From NCBI GenBank assembly GCA_947458405.1, contig CANGZW010000012.1, positions 1-53,741 of the forward strand: a stretch of 53,741 nt of DNA, written 5' to 3'. The DNA comes from Leptospiraceae bacterium (lineage in GTDB: Bacteria > Spirochaetota > Leptospiria > Leptospirales > Leptospiraceae). The notes beneath the pieces were generated by a model. That model saw only the letters and a program-made list of their open reading frames with translations, was not told the origin of the DNA and made no database searches. Positions 45,351 to 53,741 of the stretch are shown here, one piece after another. How positions within the stretch are numbered: the first letter of the stretch is position 1; the number at the start of each line of letters is the position of its first letter. The position numbers and the translations under genes were made by a program.

Positions 45351-46601
45351 TTATTTAATATTAGGGCACTTGATTCCTTCACTAGATTTTATCCAAGAAG
45401 TGTATCTCGATTCAAACACTCTACCATCCCAGGGCTTGTAGTAAATACCTCTTTCCATCATACATTTACCATTTGCCAATTGAACTCCACCTGCATACGC
45501 ATATCCCTGTCCTGTAATATTTGTATATTTACCATTTTCTTTTGTTCCAAAGATTTCTTCTGCTTGATGTAATACTTTAACCAGTTTTACCTTACAATCT
45601 GGCTCTGCACATGAAGAGTAGTCTTTCAGAATAGCAGGAACAAGTTCTTTGTGGAAATTTTGGGTGGGGAACATTCTACCTTCAATCAATCCTTCTTCAA
45701 AATCATTTAAGGCTGTTACGTAAGGCGACTTGGAAAAATCATCACAATTGATGGTGATTTCTCCTCTTGCTACTGCACCTGAACTCATCTCAAAAGTAAA
45801 AGTTTTTTGGCCGGTGGGTGCACGCAATAAACGATGGTAGAAAGCTGTATAAGTTGGATCCCTATATTTATCTGTTTCTTTTTTTGCCATGGCTCCTGTG
45901 GGTGTTAGGAGATATTCATAGGATTCATTGAATTTTTTATTTTCCATGTACTTGGTTGGTAAAAAGATTAAAAATCCCTGAGGACCATTTAGCTCAACAC
46001 CATTGGATTTCATAACCACCCACAAACTACTGGAAGAACCAACATAATTTTTGAATACAATGTTTGTATAGACAGTATCTCCGCAGGCAAATTCACTTTT
46101 GGGTTTTCCTTTGGGTTTGTCAGAGAATTCAAATAAAACTTCCCCATATTCTGTAATACGATCATCCTGTCTGGCTTGGGACTGGCTTTTTAATTTTTGA
46201 TCAATTGCTATTTGAGTTACATTGATGCTCTCTAAGCATTTGGAATAGAGGATTCTAGCGGGAATTACTTTGGCTACTTCCGGATCAATATAATCCCATG
46301 CAGCTGCTGTTTTGATGTAGGAAAAATCCATAGTTGAGGAAAGATCCATTCCGCTTTCTTTGGCATTGTCGAGTCTTTCCTTGCATTCCTTAGCCTCAGT
46401 GTTGTAAAACTTATATTCAGAGATAGATTTAGAGGTCCCGGAATCCTTGCCCTTTAAAGAATTCAAATAATTTCTCAAAGCATATTCAAATCTATCTTTA
46501 TTTTCATACGAAAGTTCTGAAGTTGGTTTTGGTTCCGGGTTTGTTCCCGCACAGTTGAAAAGCAGTAGTGATAAAAAAATGGTTAAAATAGATTGGATCA
46601 T
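45351..46601 (-). CDS. Lipoprotein, unknown function
   Basis: 416 aa. The signal peptide ends in lipobox LFNC. The mature N-terminus is Pro/Glu-rich, then helical; the centre (CGDTVYTNIVFKNY, then FTFEMSSGAVARGEITINC) looks like a beta-sandwich. No family recognised. AGAGGAATT lies directly before ATG 46601, a strong ribosome site. It is divergent from the regulator-led operon across a long AT-rich region and is followed by a perfect terminator hairpin. Confidence 0.7.
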   Translation of the reverse strand: MIQSILTIFLSLLLFNCAGTNPEPKPTSELSYENKDRFEYALRNYLNSLKGKDSGTSKSISEYKFYNTEAKECKERLDNAKESGMDLSSTMDFSYIKTAAAWDYIDPEVAKVIPARILYSKCLESINVTQIAIDQKLKSQSQARQDDRITEYGEVLFEFSDKPKGKPKSEFACGDTVYTNIVFKNYVGSSSSLWVVMKSNGVELNGPQGFLIFLPTKYMENKKFNESYEYLLTPTGAMAKKETDKYRDPTYTAFYHRLLRAPTGQKTFTFEMSSGAVARGEITINCDDFSKSPYVTALNDFEEGLIEGRMFPTQNFHKELVPAILKDYSSCAEPDCKVKLVKVLHQAEEIFGTKENGKYTNITGQGYAYAGGVQLANGKCMMERGIYYKPWDGRVFESRYTSWIKSSEGIKCPNIK

Positions 46602-46955
46602 AATTCCTCTTTTAGAAACTGATTAATAAATTATTGAAATAAATATCAAGGAAAAAAAATCACAAACCTAAATTGTTAAAGGGTTAGCTTAGTTTAAATA
46701 ATTTCAATTTATTTCTTAATTAAATATTAATTTGGCATATTATATAAAAATAATTTATTTAGCAATAGGATGTTTAACCCTATATGCATCTATTTTGAGG
46801 GATTTCTTTTAACAATATAATATACTATCAAAACTGCTTACTCTTCATTTTCATATTAGCGAGTCTAATACTATAATTTAGACAAATACCAGATTTATTT
46901 AAATTGTAATTTCCTATAAAAGAAAAACCTCTTTGAATTTAAAATTAACTATAAT

Positions 46956-47011
46956 TTATTGCAAAATAATACTAAATATTATTGTATTACTGTAATACGA
47001 TTTTGCAATAA
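46956..47011. repeat. Perfect 12-bp inverted repeat enclosing a 15-bp palindrome
   Basis: Outer arms TTATTGCAAAAT (46956-46967) and ATTTTGCAATAA (47000-47011) match exactly. Inside, GTATTAC-T-GTAATAC (46984-46998) is a perfect palindrome. Position between divergent promoters suggests a regulator-binding site or cruciform; it is not followed by a T-tract. Confidence 0.65.
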
Positions 47012-47086
47012 AACCTTCATAAATTCTATTTTCAAATTATTTAAAAATACTAAACATTTGTTCCTATAAAATATCCTTTAAAAATT

Positions 47087-47115
47087 TGTCAAAGGATGAA
47101 AATTAAGATTTGACA
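47087..47115 (+). promoter_or_regulatory. Operator-like inverted repeat over a -35 element
   Basis: TGTCAAA (47087-47093) and TTTGACA (47109-47115) form an inverted repeat with a 15-base spacer. The right arm contains TTGACA, a consensus -35 hexamer. The best -10-like sequence (TATAAA, 47138) is about 22 bases further, longer than usual but in line with the stretched promoters of MerR-type regulators. Candidate autoregulatory site. Confidence 0.45.
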
Positions 47116-47168
47116 TTTTTTCAACAATTGGAATGGTTATAAATAGAGGTAATTTCATGGAGGGAGAG

Positions 47169-47972
47169 ATGAGATACTTAATTAAAGATTTAAGTAAAAT
47201 GACCGGTGTCAAGGGTTTTACAATAAGAAAGTGGCAGGAAAGATATAGCATATTTCAACCTCAAATGGCGAATAATGGGTATTGGTATTATTCGAATGAG
47301 GACTACACGGTGCTTTCCAAAATAGTAAAATTATTGGAATCGGGGGAAAGAATATCAAATATTGCGGCTATTGGAAGAGATAATCTCTTAAAATTAAAAA
47401 ACGAGGCGGGATATTCTGATTATGAAAGACAACTCCTGCATTGGGTCATGGAAGGAAATTTTTCTGCTATAGAGAAGGAGTTTGAGGCGAAAGTAAGTTC
47501 CATGAGTTTTAAAGATTTTATCCGTAATCATGCCGAGCATATGGTAATCTTGGTGGGAAGAGCCTGGCAGGATGGTTTAATTACGGTGGCGGAAGAAAAT
47601 TCTCTGACGAAATGGCTATTTGGTTATATTCGGAACAAGGCAAGTCAGTTTGAGACCGACAAGAGACCGATTTGGCTGGTAAGTGTATTCCCGGGGGATC
47701 CACATGAACTCGGTGCTCTCCTGCACTATGCAGTACTCAAAAGTAAAAAAATTCCTGCTAAGTTTGTAGGCTCTATTCCTATGGAGCATCTTGTGAAGGA
47801 ATTAATCAAAACAGACTATAAAATAGTGAGTCTTTCTATGGCATTGGCACAACCCCTTCCCAAAATAGAGAAAGTAAAGAATGCTTTGCTCAAAAAAAGC
47901 CAGGTGAAAAAAGTATATTTTGGTGGCAGGGGGTATAAGCTTGCCAAATATGGAATCTGTAGGGAGAGGTAA
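47169..47972 (+). CDS. MerR-family regulator with B12-binding domain (CarH/LitR-like)
   Basis: About 267 aa from ATG 47169, favoured by GGAGG five bases upstream; in-frame ATGs at 47133 and 47157 are alternatives. The N-terminal winged helix (LIKDLSKMTGVKGFTIRKWQERY) is MerR-type. The C-terminal half has a helical cap (GRAWQDGLITVAEEN) and a cobalamin domain with GDPHELGALLHY, whose His would ligate cobalt. In CarH, adenosylcobalamin holds a repressing tetramer until light breaks it. Here the residue after the cap Trp is Gln and the EH pair is EN. First gene of the lipid operon. Confidence 0.8.
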   Translation: MRYLIKDLSKMTGVKGFTIRKWQERYSIFQPQMANNGYWYYSNEDYTVLSKIVKLLESGERISNIAAIGRDNLLKLKNEAGYSDYERQLLHWVMEGNFSAIEKEFEAKVSSMSFKDFIRNHAEHMVILVGRAWQDGLITVAEENSLTKWLFGYIRNKASQFETDKRPIWLVSVFPGDPHELGALLHYAVLKSKKIPAKFVGSIPMEHLVKELIKTDYKIVSLSMALAQPLPKIEKVKNALLKKSQVKKVYFGGRGYKLAKYGICRER

Positions 47973-47973
47973 T

Positions 47974-49245
47974 TTGAAAGAAAAACTGGCGATTATTGGA
48001 ACTGGAGTTGCAGGAATGGGCACAGCTCATTTCCTGCAAAAGCAATATGACATTCATCTATTTGATAAGGCTGATTATGTCGGAGGACATACCAACACTG
48101 TCAATGTAATGGAAGCCAATAAGCACCTTCCAATAGACACTGGATTTATAGTATACAACGAAGTAAACTATCCCTACTTAACAAGACTTTTCAAAGAGCT
48201 ATCCGTCCCTGTTAAAAATTCAAATATGTCCTTTAGTGTGCAGTACAAACCAACTGGATTAGAATTTTGTGGCTCGGGGATTGGAGGCTTATTCTGTCAG
48301 AAAAAAAATATTTTTAGTCCCCGGCATTATCGTTTATTATACAATATCAATCGATTTAACCAAGAAGCTCCAAAAATACTGGATGATCCCAAATATGCGG
48401 ATTATACTTTAGGTGACTTCATAAAAGAATTTAAGTATCATGAAGACATGCTTGTTCAATACCTTATACCCATGAGTTCTGCTGTATGGTCAACTCCTAT
48501 CAATAAGATGCTAGATTTTTCTGCTGTCACCTTGATACGGTTTTTTCACAATCATGGTTTTATGGGACTGAGTACGCAACACCAATGGAAAACAGTCGTG
48601 AATGGATCACGAACCTATGCAGAAATAATAACTGCCCCCTATAAGGATAAAATCCGAATTAATTCTGGAATCGAAAGAATAATAAGAGAAAAAGGTGTCG
48701 TTAAATTGAAATACAAAGGGGGAATGGAAGAGGTCTTTGACAAGGTAGTTTTAGCCTGTCATGGTGATACAGCTCTCTCTTTGTTAGATTCTCCCACTAA
48801 TTTAGAATCGGAAACTTTAAAGCATTTTAAATATGAAAAAAATATTGCCACACTCCATACAGATGCCAGTGTTATGCCAGATACTAGAAGTGCCTGGTCA
48901 TCTTGGAATTATCGTGTAGAGAAAAATTCAAACGGTGGCTGGTCGGATTCCAATATAATTTATTGGATGAATATGCTACAGGGTGTTTCGGATACAGTGA
49001 ATTACTTTGTATCTATCAATGATCCCGGCTTGGTTCGGGAACAATTTGTCATTAAAAAGATTGATTATGAACATCCCCTTTTTACTCCCGATACAGCCAA
49101 GGCTCAAAAAGTATTACCCGAATTAAACAAACAGGGTGATATTTTTTATTGTGGGAGTTATTTTCGTTATGGGTTTCACGAAGATGCCTTTATGTCTGCA
49201 GTAGATGTATCGCGAGTTCTTAGCAAGGAACCTATATGGAATTAA
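47974..49245 (+). CDS. FAD-dependent oxidoreductase (COG2907-type)
   Basis: About 424 aa. Rossmann motif GTGVAGMGTAHFLQ and VGGHTNTV near the N-terminus mark the amine-oxidase/desaturase-like flavoprotein group; the C-terminal block YCGSYFRYGFHEDAFMSAVDVSR is typical. I chose TTG 47974, preceded by AGGGAGAG and one base after the upstream stop; ATG 47950 is possible. In other bacteria this family travels with DUF1365 and CFA synthase and is linked to fatty-acid modification. Substrate not proven. Confidence 0.82.
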   Translation: MKEKLAIIGTGVAGMGTAHFLQKQYDIHLFDKADYVGGHTNTVNVMEANKHLPIDTGFIVYNEVNYPYLTRLFKELSVPVKNSNMSFSVQYKPTGLEFCGSGIGGLFCQKKNIFSPRHYRLLYNINRFNQEAPKILDDPKYADYTLGDFIKEFKYHEDMLVQYLIPMSSAVWSTPINKMLDFSAVTLIRFFHNHGFMGLSTQHQWKTVVNGSRTYAEIITAPYKDKIRINSGIERIIREKGVVKLKYKGGMEEVFDKVVLACHGDTALSLLDSPTNLESETLKHFKYEKNIATLHTDASVMPDTRSAWSSWNYRVEKNSNGGWSDSNIIYWMNMLQGVSDTVNYFVSINDPGLVREQFVIKKIDYEHPLFTPDTAKAQKVLPELNKQGDIFYCGSYFRYGFHEDAFMSAVDVSRVLSKEPIWN

Positions 49246-50021
49246 ATTCTAAGATCTATGAATGCCGAGTTATGCATCATAGACTAGAACCAAAAAAAAA
49301 TACTTTCCATTATGGTATTTTTACATTTCTTTTAGATTTAGACGAGCTCGATAAAATGGATAAGGAGCTAAGGTTTTTTAGTCTTGAAAAGTGGAATCTA
49401 TTTAGTTTTTATAAAAAAGATCATCTTGACTATGGATTTCCAACTCACAAAGAAAACCTAATTTCATATGTAAGACAAATGGGATTTACGGAAGAAATTT
49501 CCAAGGTGTTTATAATTGCAAATCCCAGAGTTTTGGGCTATACCTTTAATCCAGTTTGCTTCTATTATTTCTACTCATCAAATGGAGATTGTGTGTGTGC
49601 AGTTTCAGAAGTTCATAATACTTTTGGAGAGATGAAGCCATTTTTCTTTACAAAAGAAGATATGGTAGAAGATAAGTATTTTAATAAAATTTACAATAAA
49701 TATTTTTATGTATCTCCTTTTCAGGATTTAGAAACATCGTTTGAGTTCAAATTGTACCCCCCTCGGGATAAAATGAAAATAGAGATTGATGATTGGCAAA
49801 CAGGAAAGAAAGTATTTCTCTCAAATTATACAGGTGATAAAAAAGAAATGAAGGATTCTAATCTTATTTATTACTTTTTTAAATATCCCTTAATCACACT
49901 TCGTGTGATAGTACTTATTCATTGGCAAGCTATGATATTATTATTAAAAAAAGTCCCATTTTATAGAAAAATGGAAAATCAAGAATTACAAAGAGGCGTT
50001 TATGTTGGAAAAAGTAATTGA
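49236..50021 (+). CDS. DUF1365 protein
   Basis: 261 aa. The family signature is YECRVMHHRLEPKKNTFHYGIFTFLLDLDEL at the start, then GYTFNPVCFYYFYS and EVHNTFGE. It is cytoplasmic or membrane-associated through a hydrophobic stretch near residue 220. DUF1365 genes almost always sit between the flavoprotein and CFA synthase, as here, with 10-bp and 20-bp overlaps on either side. Biochemical role is not established. Confidence 0.85.
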   Translation: MELNSKIYECRVMHHRLEPKKNTFHYGIFTFLLDLDELDKMDKELRFFSLEKWNLFSFYKKDHLDYGFPTHKENLISYVRQMGFTEEISKVFIIANPRVLGYTFNPVCFYYFYSSNGDCVCAVSEVHNTFGEMKPFFFTKEDMVEDKYFNKIYNKYFYVSPFQDLETSFEFKLYPPRDKMKIEIDDWQTGKKVFLSNYTGDKKEMKDSNLIYYFFKYPLITLRVIVLIHWQAMILLLKKVPFYRKMENQELQRGVYVGKSN

Positions 50022-51291
50022 GGCTGAACTCGAAAGAGGCAAATCAAAAGATACAATTACAGGTGTTGGAAATTTATTAAAGAAAGTTTTCATAAATCAT
50101 ACAAGTAGCATGAAAAAAGGCTCTATGAGGGTAGTGGAACCTAATGGGATTAGTTATGTTTTAGGGGATCCGAATTCTTCCTATCCCACGTACCACAATG
50201 CACTCATTCAAGTAAACAATCCCGATGATTTTTATAAAAAGACGGTTCTGTTTGGGGATGTAGGATTTTCAGAAGCCTATATGGATGGGGATTGGGATAC
50301 AGACAATATTTCTAATGTATTGGCTTGGTTTTTGTTAAACGTAGAATCGGGACCTTCTACTTCAGGTTCCAAGGAATTTAAACTACATATTAAACTCATG
50401 AATCTATTCAATAGATACTATCATTCTTCCCGGGCAAACACCGTAAAGGGAAGTAAGAGAAATATAGTGGAACACTATGATTTGGGTAATGAATTTTATA
50501 AATTATTTTTAGATAAATCCATGACATACTCATCCGCTTTTTTTCAAAAAGATGATATCAGTCTCGAAGAAGCTCAAGTTGCTAAGTATGAAGCCCTGTG
50601 CCAAAATTTACATTTAAAGCCCGAGCATCATATCCTTGAAATTGGAAGTGGTTGGGGTGGTTTTAGTTTGCATGTAGCTAAAAAGTATGGATGTCGTATT
50701 ACAACTATTACAATCTCCGATGAACAGTTAGCGTATGCAAAAGATCTATTCAAGAGGGAAGGTGTCGATCATTTGATCGAGATCAAGCACTTGGATTATA
50801 GAATGCTCGATGGTCAGTATGACAGAATAGTTTCGATTGAAATGCTCGAAGCAGTGGGAGATAAGTATCTCAATACCTATTTTGAAACATGTCAGAGAGT
50901 ATTAAAGCCCGATGGATTATTAGCCCTTCAGGTAATCACAAGTCCAGATTCTAGGTATGATGAATTTAAAAAGGGTATTGATTTTATTCAAAAATATATC
51001 TTTCCCGGTTCGCTATTGCCCTCTATTGGAAGAATCAACGAAGCAATCAATAAAACGGGTGAGATGCATTTGTATCACATGCATGATATGGGAAAAAGTT
51101 ACGCCAAAACATTGAACATGTGGCTCGAAATGTTTGATAAAAATATAACTCAGGTAAGAAGTATGGGATTTGGAGAAAAGTTTGTCAGAACATGGAGATA
51201 TTATCTCTCTTATTGTAATGCCGCTTTTCGAATGAAAAACATAAGTGTAGTACAATTGGTTTACACAAGACCAAACAATTTAAGTATTTAA
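50002..51291 (+). CDS. cfa: Cyclopropane-fatty-acyl-phospholipid synthase
   Basis: 429 aa. An N-terminal lipid-binding part is followed by a SAM methyltransferase domain (LEIGSGWGGFSLHVA). CFA blocks include HYDLGNEFYKLFLDKSMTYSSAFF, SIEMLEAVGDKYL and the near-C-terminal YCNAAFRMKN, equivalent to the conserved Cys region of E. coli Cfa. It would methylate double bonds of membrane lipids using SAM. Overlaps DUF1365 by 20 bp. Confidence 0.93.
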   Translation: MLEKVIEAELERGKSKDTITGVGNLLKKVFINHTSSMKKGSMRVVEPNGISYVLGDPNSSYPTYHNALIQVNNPDDFYKKTVLFGDVGFSEAYMDGDWDTDNISNVLAWFLLNVESGPSTSGSKEFKLHIKLMNLFNRYYHSSRANTVKGSKRNIVEHYDLGNEFYKLFLDKSMTYSSAFFQKDDISLEEAQVAKYEALCQNLHLKPEHHILEIGSGWGGFSLHVAKKYGCRITTITISDEQLAYAKDLFKREGVDHLIEIKHLDYRMLDGQYDRIVSIEMLEAVGDKYLNTYFETCQRVLKPDGLLALQVITSPDSRYDEFKKGIDFIQKYIFPGSLLPSIGRINEAINKTGEMHLYHMHDMGKSYAKTLNMWLEMFDKNITQVRSMGFGEKFVRTWRYYLSYCNAAFRMKNISVVQLVYTRPNNLSI

Positions 51292-51306
51292 TAAAAGAGA
51301 GGGAAT

Positions 51307-51642
51307 ATGCTAATACTAAAAGTAATATATTCAGCAATATTAATCTTTATGATTTATGCTACAACTATGGCTTCATTGCAATTGAATCTGTTAACCCATC
51401 TTCCCACATTGATTCAGGATCCATGGGCGGTGATGACTTTGTATGATGCCTATTTTGCATTTCTCTTTTTTTATTTATGGGTGCATTACAAAGAGGATTC
51501 TATTTTTTTCAGAATCTTTATGTTTATCATGATTGCCAGTTTAGGGACAATGGCTATGTCTATCTATATGCTCGTTCAAATTTTTAAGCTAAAAGAAAAT
51601 GAAGGAATTGAGACTCTCCTACTAAAAAAGGCTTCTAAGTAA
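51307..51642 (+). CDS. DUF1475-like small membrane protein
   Basis: 111 aa with three to four transmembrane helices. The TMASLQLNLL...PWAVMTLYDAYFAFLFFYLWVHYKE pattern matches DUF1475. Function unknown. GAGAGGG precedes the ATG, and its stop overlaps the next start by one base. Confidence 0.65.
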   Translation: MLILKVIYSAILIFMIYATTMASLQLNLLTHLPTLIQDPWAVMTLYDAYFAFLFFYLWVHYKEDSIFFRIFMFIMIASLGTMAMSIYMLVQIFKLKENEGIETLLLKKASK

Positions 51643-52124
51643 TGAAAGCTTTCTTTAAAAAGAAGTTAATTGACCCGATTATCAATTTACTTTTGCAGGG
51701 GGTCACTCCAGAAAAAATTTCTCAAAGCATAGCATTTGGAATGGTTTTAGGAGTTTTCCCCATCTTGGGTAGTACAGTTTTACTCTGCACAGGTGCTACT
51801 TTTTTGTTTAGATTAAATTTTGTTGCGATACAGATTGCAAATTATCTAATTTATCCCCTTCAATTGATTCTTTTTATCCCATTTATTCGCTTGGGTGAGA
51901 CAATTCTAAACACCGAGCCTTTTCCCTTGAGTATGGAAAAAATATTTACCATGCTCAAAGATGATATGATCGGAGCGATTCAAACATTATGGGTTGCTAA
52001 TTTACATGGTATTTTTGCCTGGTTTCTTACGGGTCCAATTGCTATCTATATACTATACATAGCCCTAAAACCCTTAATCAAAAAAATCCCATTAAAACAA
52101 TTTAAGGAGGCAAACAATGAATGA
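51642..52124 (+). CDS. DUF2062 membrane protein
   Basis: 160 aa. The DUF2062 pattern is visible: LLLQGVTPEKISQSIAFGMVLGVFPILGSTVLLC, then a Pro-rich YLIYPLQLILFIPFIRLGE segment. Three to four membrane helices. Members are often fused to or next to lipid-modifying enzymes. It overlaps the next gene by 8 bp. Confidence 0.8.
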   Translation: MKAFFKKKLIDPIINLLLQGVTPEKISQSIAFGMVLGVFPILGSTVLLCTGATFLFRLNFVAIQIANYLIYPLQLILFIPFIRLGETILNTEPFPLSMEKIFTMLKDDMIGAIQTLWVANLHGIFAWFLTGPIAIYILYIALKPLIKKIPLKQFKEANNE

Positions 52125-52908
52125 GTTTTTTCAACTATTAGGAATGGGCTGGATTTCCGTTTTTATTTTTATGAGTATTCTGTGGTACATCGGAAAAAGA
52201 ATTGGAAACTATGCTATTGTAGATGTGGGCTGGACAGTATCACTAGTTTTGATATGTTTGGTATTTTTTCTTTTTGGAAATGGTTTATTTGAAAGAAAAC
52301 TCATGATACTTCTCATGGTATCTTTTTGGGGAATTAGACTCGGTGGGTATTTGCTCTTCACAAGAATAATCGGTGGGCATGGAGAAGACGAGCGTTATGT
52401 AGCATTTCGTAAGGATTACGGAGATGCTGTTGACAGAAAATTTTTTATCAATATTTTCCAATTTCAGGGCTTATTGGATGTAGTTTTGGCAATTCCTTTT
52501 CTATTAATTTCTATTAATATTGAAGAGTCAATTCAAACCTTAGAATATGCAGGTCTTGCCCTTTTTGTAGTAGCAGTACTCGGCGAAGCATTAGCGGATA
52601 ATCAACTCCATACTTTCAAAAAAAATCCAGAAAATAAAGGGAAAAATTGTGAAGTGGGCCTTTGGTACTACAGCAGACACCCCAATTACTTTTTCGAATG
52701 GCTAATATGGGTATCCTATGGATTGGTCTCCCTTGCATCACCCTATGGATATATCGGACTTATTTCCCCCGTTTTAATGTATGTATTTCTGACAAAATTT
52801 ACGGGAGTGCCTATGTCAGAAGAATTAGCACTCAAAAAAAGAGGTGATGTATTTCGTGAGTACCAACGTACCACAAGTGCATTTTTCCCCTGGTTTAAAA
52901 AAGGATAA
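52117..52908 (+). CDS. DUF1295 (steroid 5-alpha-reductase-like) membrane protein
   Basis: 263 aa with six to seven transmembrane helices. The family's cofactor-binding end is present: [23 protein letters not shown], then [33 protein letters not shown]1295 proteins are NADPH-dependent reductases of lipid double bonds or relatives of methyltransferases. In this operon it could reduce an intermediate of fatty-acid modification. Confidence 0.85.
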   Translation: MNEFFQLLGMGWISVFIFMSILWYIGKRIGNYAIVDVGWTVSLVLICLVFFLFGNGLFERKLMILLMVSFWGIRLGGYLLFTRIIGGHGEDERYVAFRKDYGDAVDRKFFINIFQFQGLLDVVLAIPFLLISINIEESIQTLEYAGLALFVVAVLGEALADNQLHTFKKNPENKGKNCEVGLWYYSRHPNYFFEWLIWVSYGLVSLASPYGYIGLISPVLMYVFLTKFTGVPMSEELALKKRGDVFREYQRTTSAFFPWFKKG

Positions 52909-52910
52909 AC

Positions 52911-53741
52911 ATGATATTTAATTTACTCGAAAAAAATTTAGTTCCTGATTTTTTAATTCGAATTGGTATTAGAAACTTACTTTCACAGAGACTAAGAGAC
53001 GAAGACAAAGGTAGTACAGAAAAAAACAGAATAGCCCATCAGGAATACATTGAATCACTCATAAAAAGTCCTGTTGCCGTAGAAACAAAAGCGGCAAATG
53101 AACAACACTATGAAGTCCCCACTGAATTTTATAAATTCTGTCTTGGAAAAAGATTGAAATACAGTGGAGGATATTGGCCCTCCGGTGTAAATACACTCGA
53201 TGCCTCCGAAGAAACAATGCTCGAATTGAGTTGTAAAAGGGCACAGCTTCAGGATGGTCATACAGTTTTAGACATAGGTTGTGGATGGGGTTCACTCACG
53301 CTCTACATAGCAGAAAAATTTCCAAATTGTAAAATAACCTCTGTTTCCAACTCCCGCACACAAAAAGAATTTATTGATTCAGTTTGTAAGGAGAAGGGCT
53401 TTAAAAACGTTACAGTTATTACCAAGGACATGAATGAGTTTACAATTGATACAAAATTTGATAGACTCATGAGTGTGGAAATGCTCGAGCACATGAAAAA
53501 CTATGAAGCCCTATTTGCAAGATTTGCTGGATTTATGAAGGCGGATGCTTTATTTTTTATTCACATATTCACCCATCATAAATTTGCTTACGCCTTCGAG
53601 GTAAAAGATGATACTGATTGGATGTCAAAATATTTCTTTACGGGTGGTCAGATGCCTTCGGATGATTTGTTTTTGTATTTCCAAAAAGATTTGGTCATAC
53701 AAAACCATTGGAGGGTAAACGGGGAGCATTACCAAAAAACA
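52911..53741 (+). CDS. Second CFA-type SAM methyltransferase (partial, cut by right edge)
   Basis: 277 codons are visible from ATG 52911 with no stop. The SAM site is [19 protein letters not shown] and the lipid/substrate entry is [38 protein letters not shown] parallels the Cfa motif SIEMLEAVGD. It is shorter at the N-terminus than the first cfa and closer to the small-molecule and unsaturated-fatty-acid methyltransferase branch. Two base pairs separate it from the DUF1295 gene, so it belongs to the same operon. Confidence 0.85.
   Translation, partial: MIFNLLEKNLVPDFLIRIGIRNLLSQRLRDEDKGSTEKNRIAHQEYIESLIKSPVAVETKAANEQHYEVPTEFYKFCLGKRLKYSGGYWPSGVNTLDASEETMLELSCKRAQLQDGHTVLDIGCGWGSLTLYIAEKFPNCKITSVSNSRTQKEFIDSVCKEKGFKNVTVITKDMNEFTIDTKFDRLMSVEMLEHMKNYEALFARFAGFMKADALFFIHIFTHHKFAYAFEVKDDTDWMSKYFFTGGQMPSDDLFLYFQKDLVIQNHWRVNGEHYQKT

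Larger units (their letters stand above)
46602..47168. promoter_or_regulatory. Long AT-rich divergent regulatory region
   Basis: 567 bp before the regulator's preferred start. It contains a 12-bp perfect inverted repeat (46956-47011) around a GTATTAC-T-GTAATAC palindrome, and an operator-like repeat at 47087-47115. No RNA element with a cobalamin-riboswitch core is apparent and there is no credible ORF. Confidence 0.5.

Noticed and set aside
46602-47168. Cobalamin riboswitch upstream of the B12-binding regulator
   Set aside because: No B12-box-like core or G+C-rich helices; the region is AT-rich with DNA-operator-type palindromes.
47802-48023. Minus-strand ORF across the regulator/flavoprotein junction
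   Set aside because: Antisense to two well-supported genes and lacks recognisable features.

Overview
The window is AT-rich bacterial chromosome (about one third G+C by eye) and most resembles a Leptospiraceae-type spirochaete. The evidence is an Ig-repeat lipoprotein, many short-lipobox lipoproteins, a set of lineage-restricted secreted paralogues, a WbpM-type dehydratase and single-copy housekeeping genes (queA, methylmalonyl-CoA mutase, corA). The taxonomic call is inference; there is no rRNA or marker gene to settle it. No tRNA, rRNA, CRISPR array, phage module, transposase or reverse transcriptase was found.

Layout. 1-5232 (minus): a secreted CX4C/TPR-like protein followed by a very large Ig-repeat lipoprotein that runs off the left edge. 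5670-15270: a mixed housekeeping and envelope stretch with a polytopic membrane protein, lytic transglycosylase, orphan histidine kinase, GT87 glycosyltransferase, queA, a DinB/propeller pair, and DUF4956 - frameshifted SDR - low-molecular-weight tyrosine phosphatase. 15274-20517 (minus): two more CX4C paralogues followed by a seven-bladed Kelch lipoprotein. 20938-22881: small envelope proteins and a STAS/zinc-ribbon protein. 23012-37212 (plus): a long co-directional run with WbpM-like dehydratase, SspB-like adaptor, permease, TerC, methylmalonyl-CoA mutase, histidine kinase, an AlgI/AlgX-like O-acetylation pair, and a fourth CX4C paralogue whose C-terminus is an FGE/C-type-lectin domain. 37213-39907: an accessory island with an Rpn-type nuclease and a DUF4258/YgiT toxin-antitoxin pair, bracketed by two copies of a length-conserved ~156-bp hairpin element. 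39908-46601: CorA, an M61 peptidase, an NAD-kinase-like protein, an ATPase-fold protein, a Uma2 nuclease and a lipoprotein. 47169-end (plus): a MerR/B12-binding (CarH/LitR-like) regulator heading a lipid-remodelling operon with a COG2907-type flavoprotein, DUF1365, cyclopropane fatty acid synthase, DUF1475, DUF2062, DUF1295 and a second CFA-type methyltransferase cut by the right edge.

Most interesting. (1) Four secreted paralogues share an invariant C-x4-C module and a TPR-like centre, and each occurs with a beta-rich putative ligand-binding partner: Ig repeats, Kelch propeller, or a fused C-type-lectin domain. (2) The lectin-fused member ends in a ~110-bp, ~60% G+C segment with a run of NNC codons in front of a GFRLV terminus. 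This looks like the variable region of a diversity-generating retroelement whose RT and template lie outside the window. (3) The paired intergenic elements show compensatory stem changes and a conserved alternative pairing. (4) The B12-photoreceptor-like operon has a regulator that keeps the cobalamin-binding His motif but differs at positions used by light-sensing CarH.
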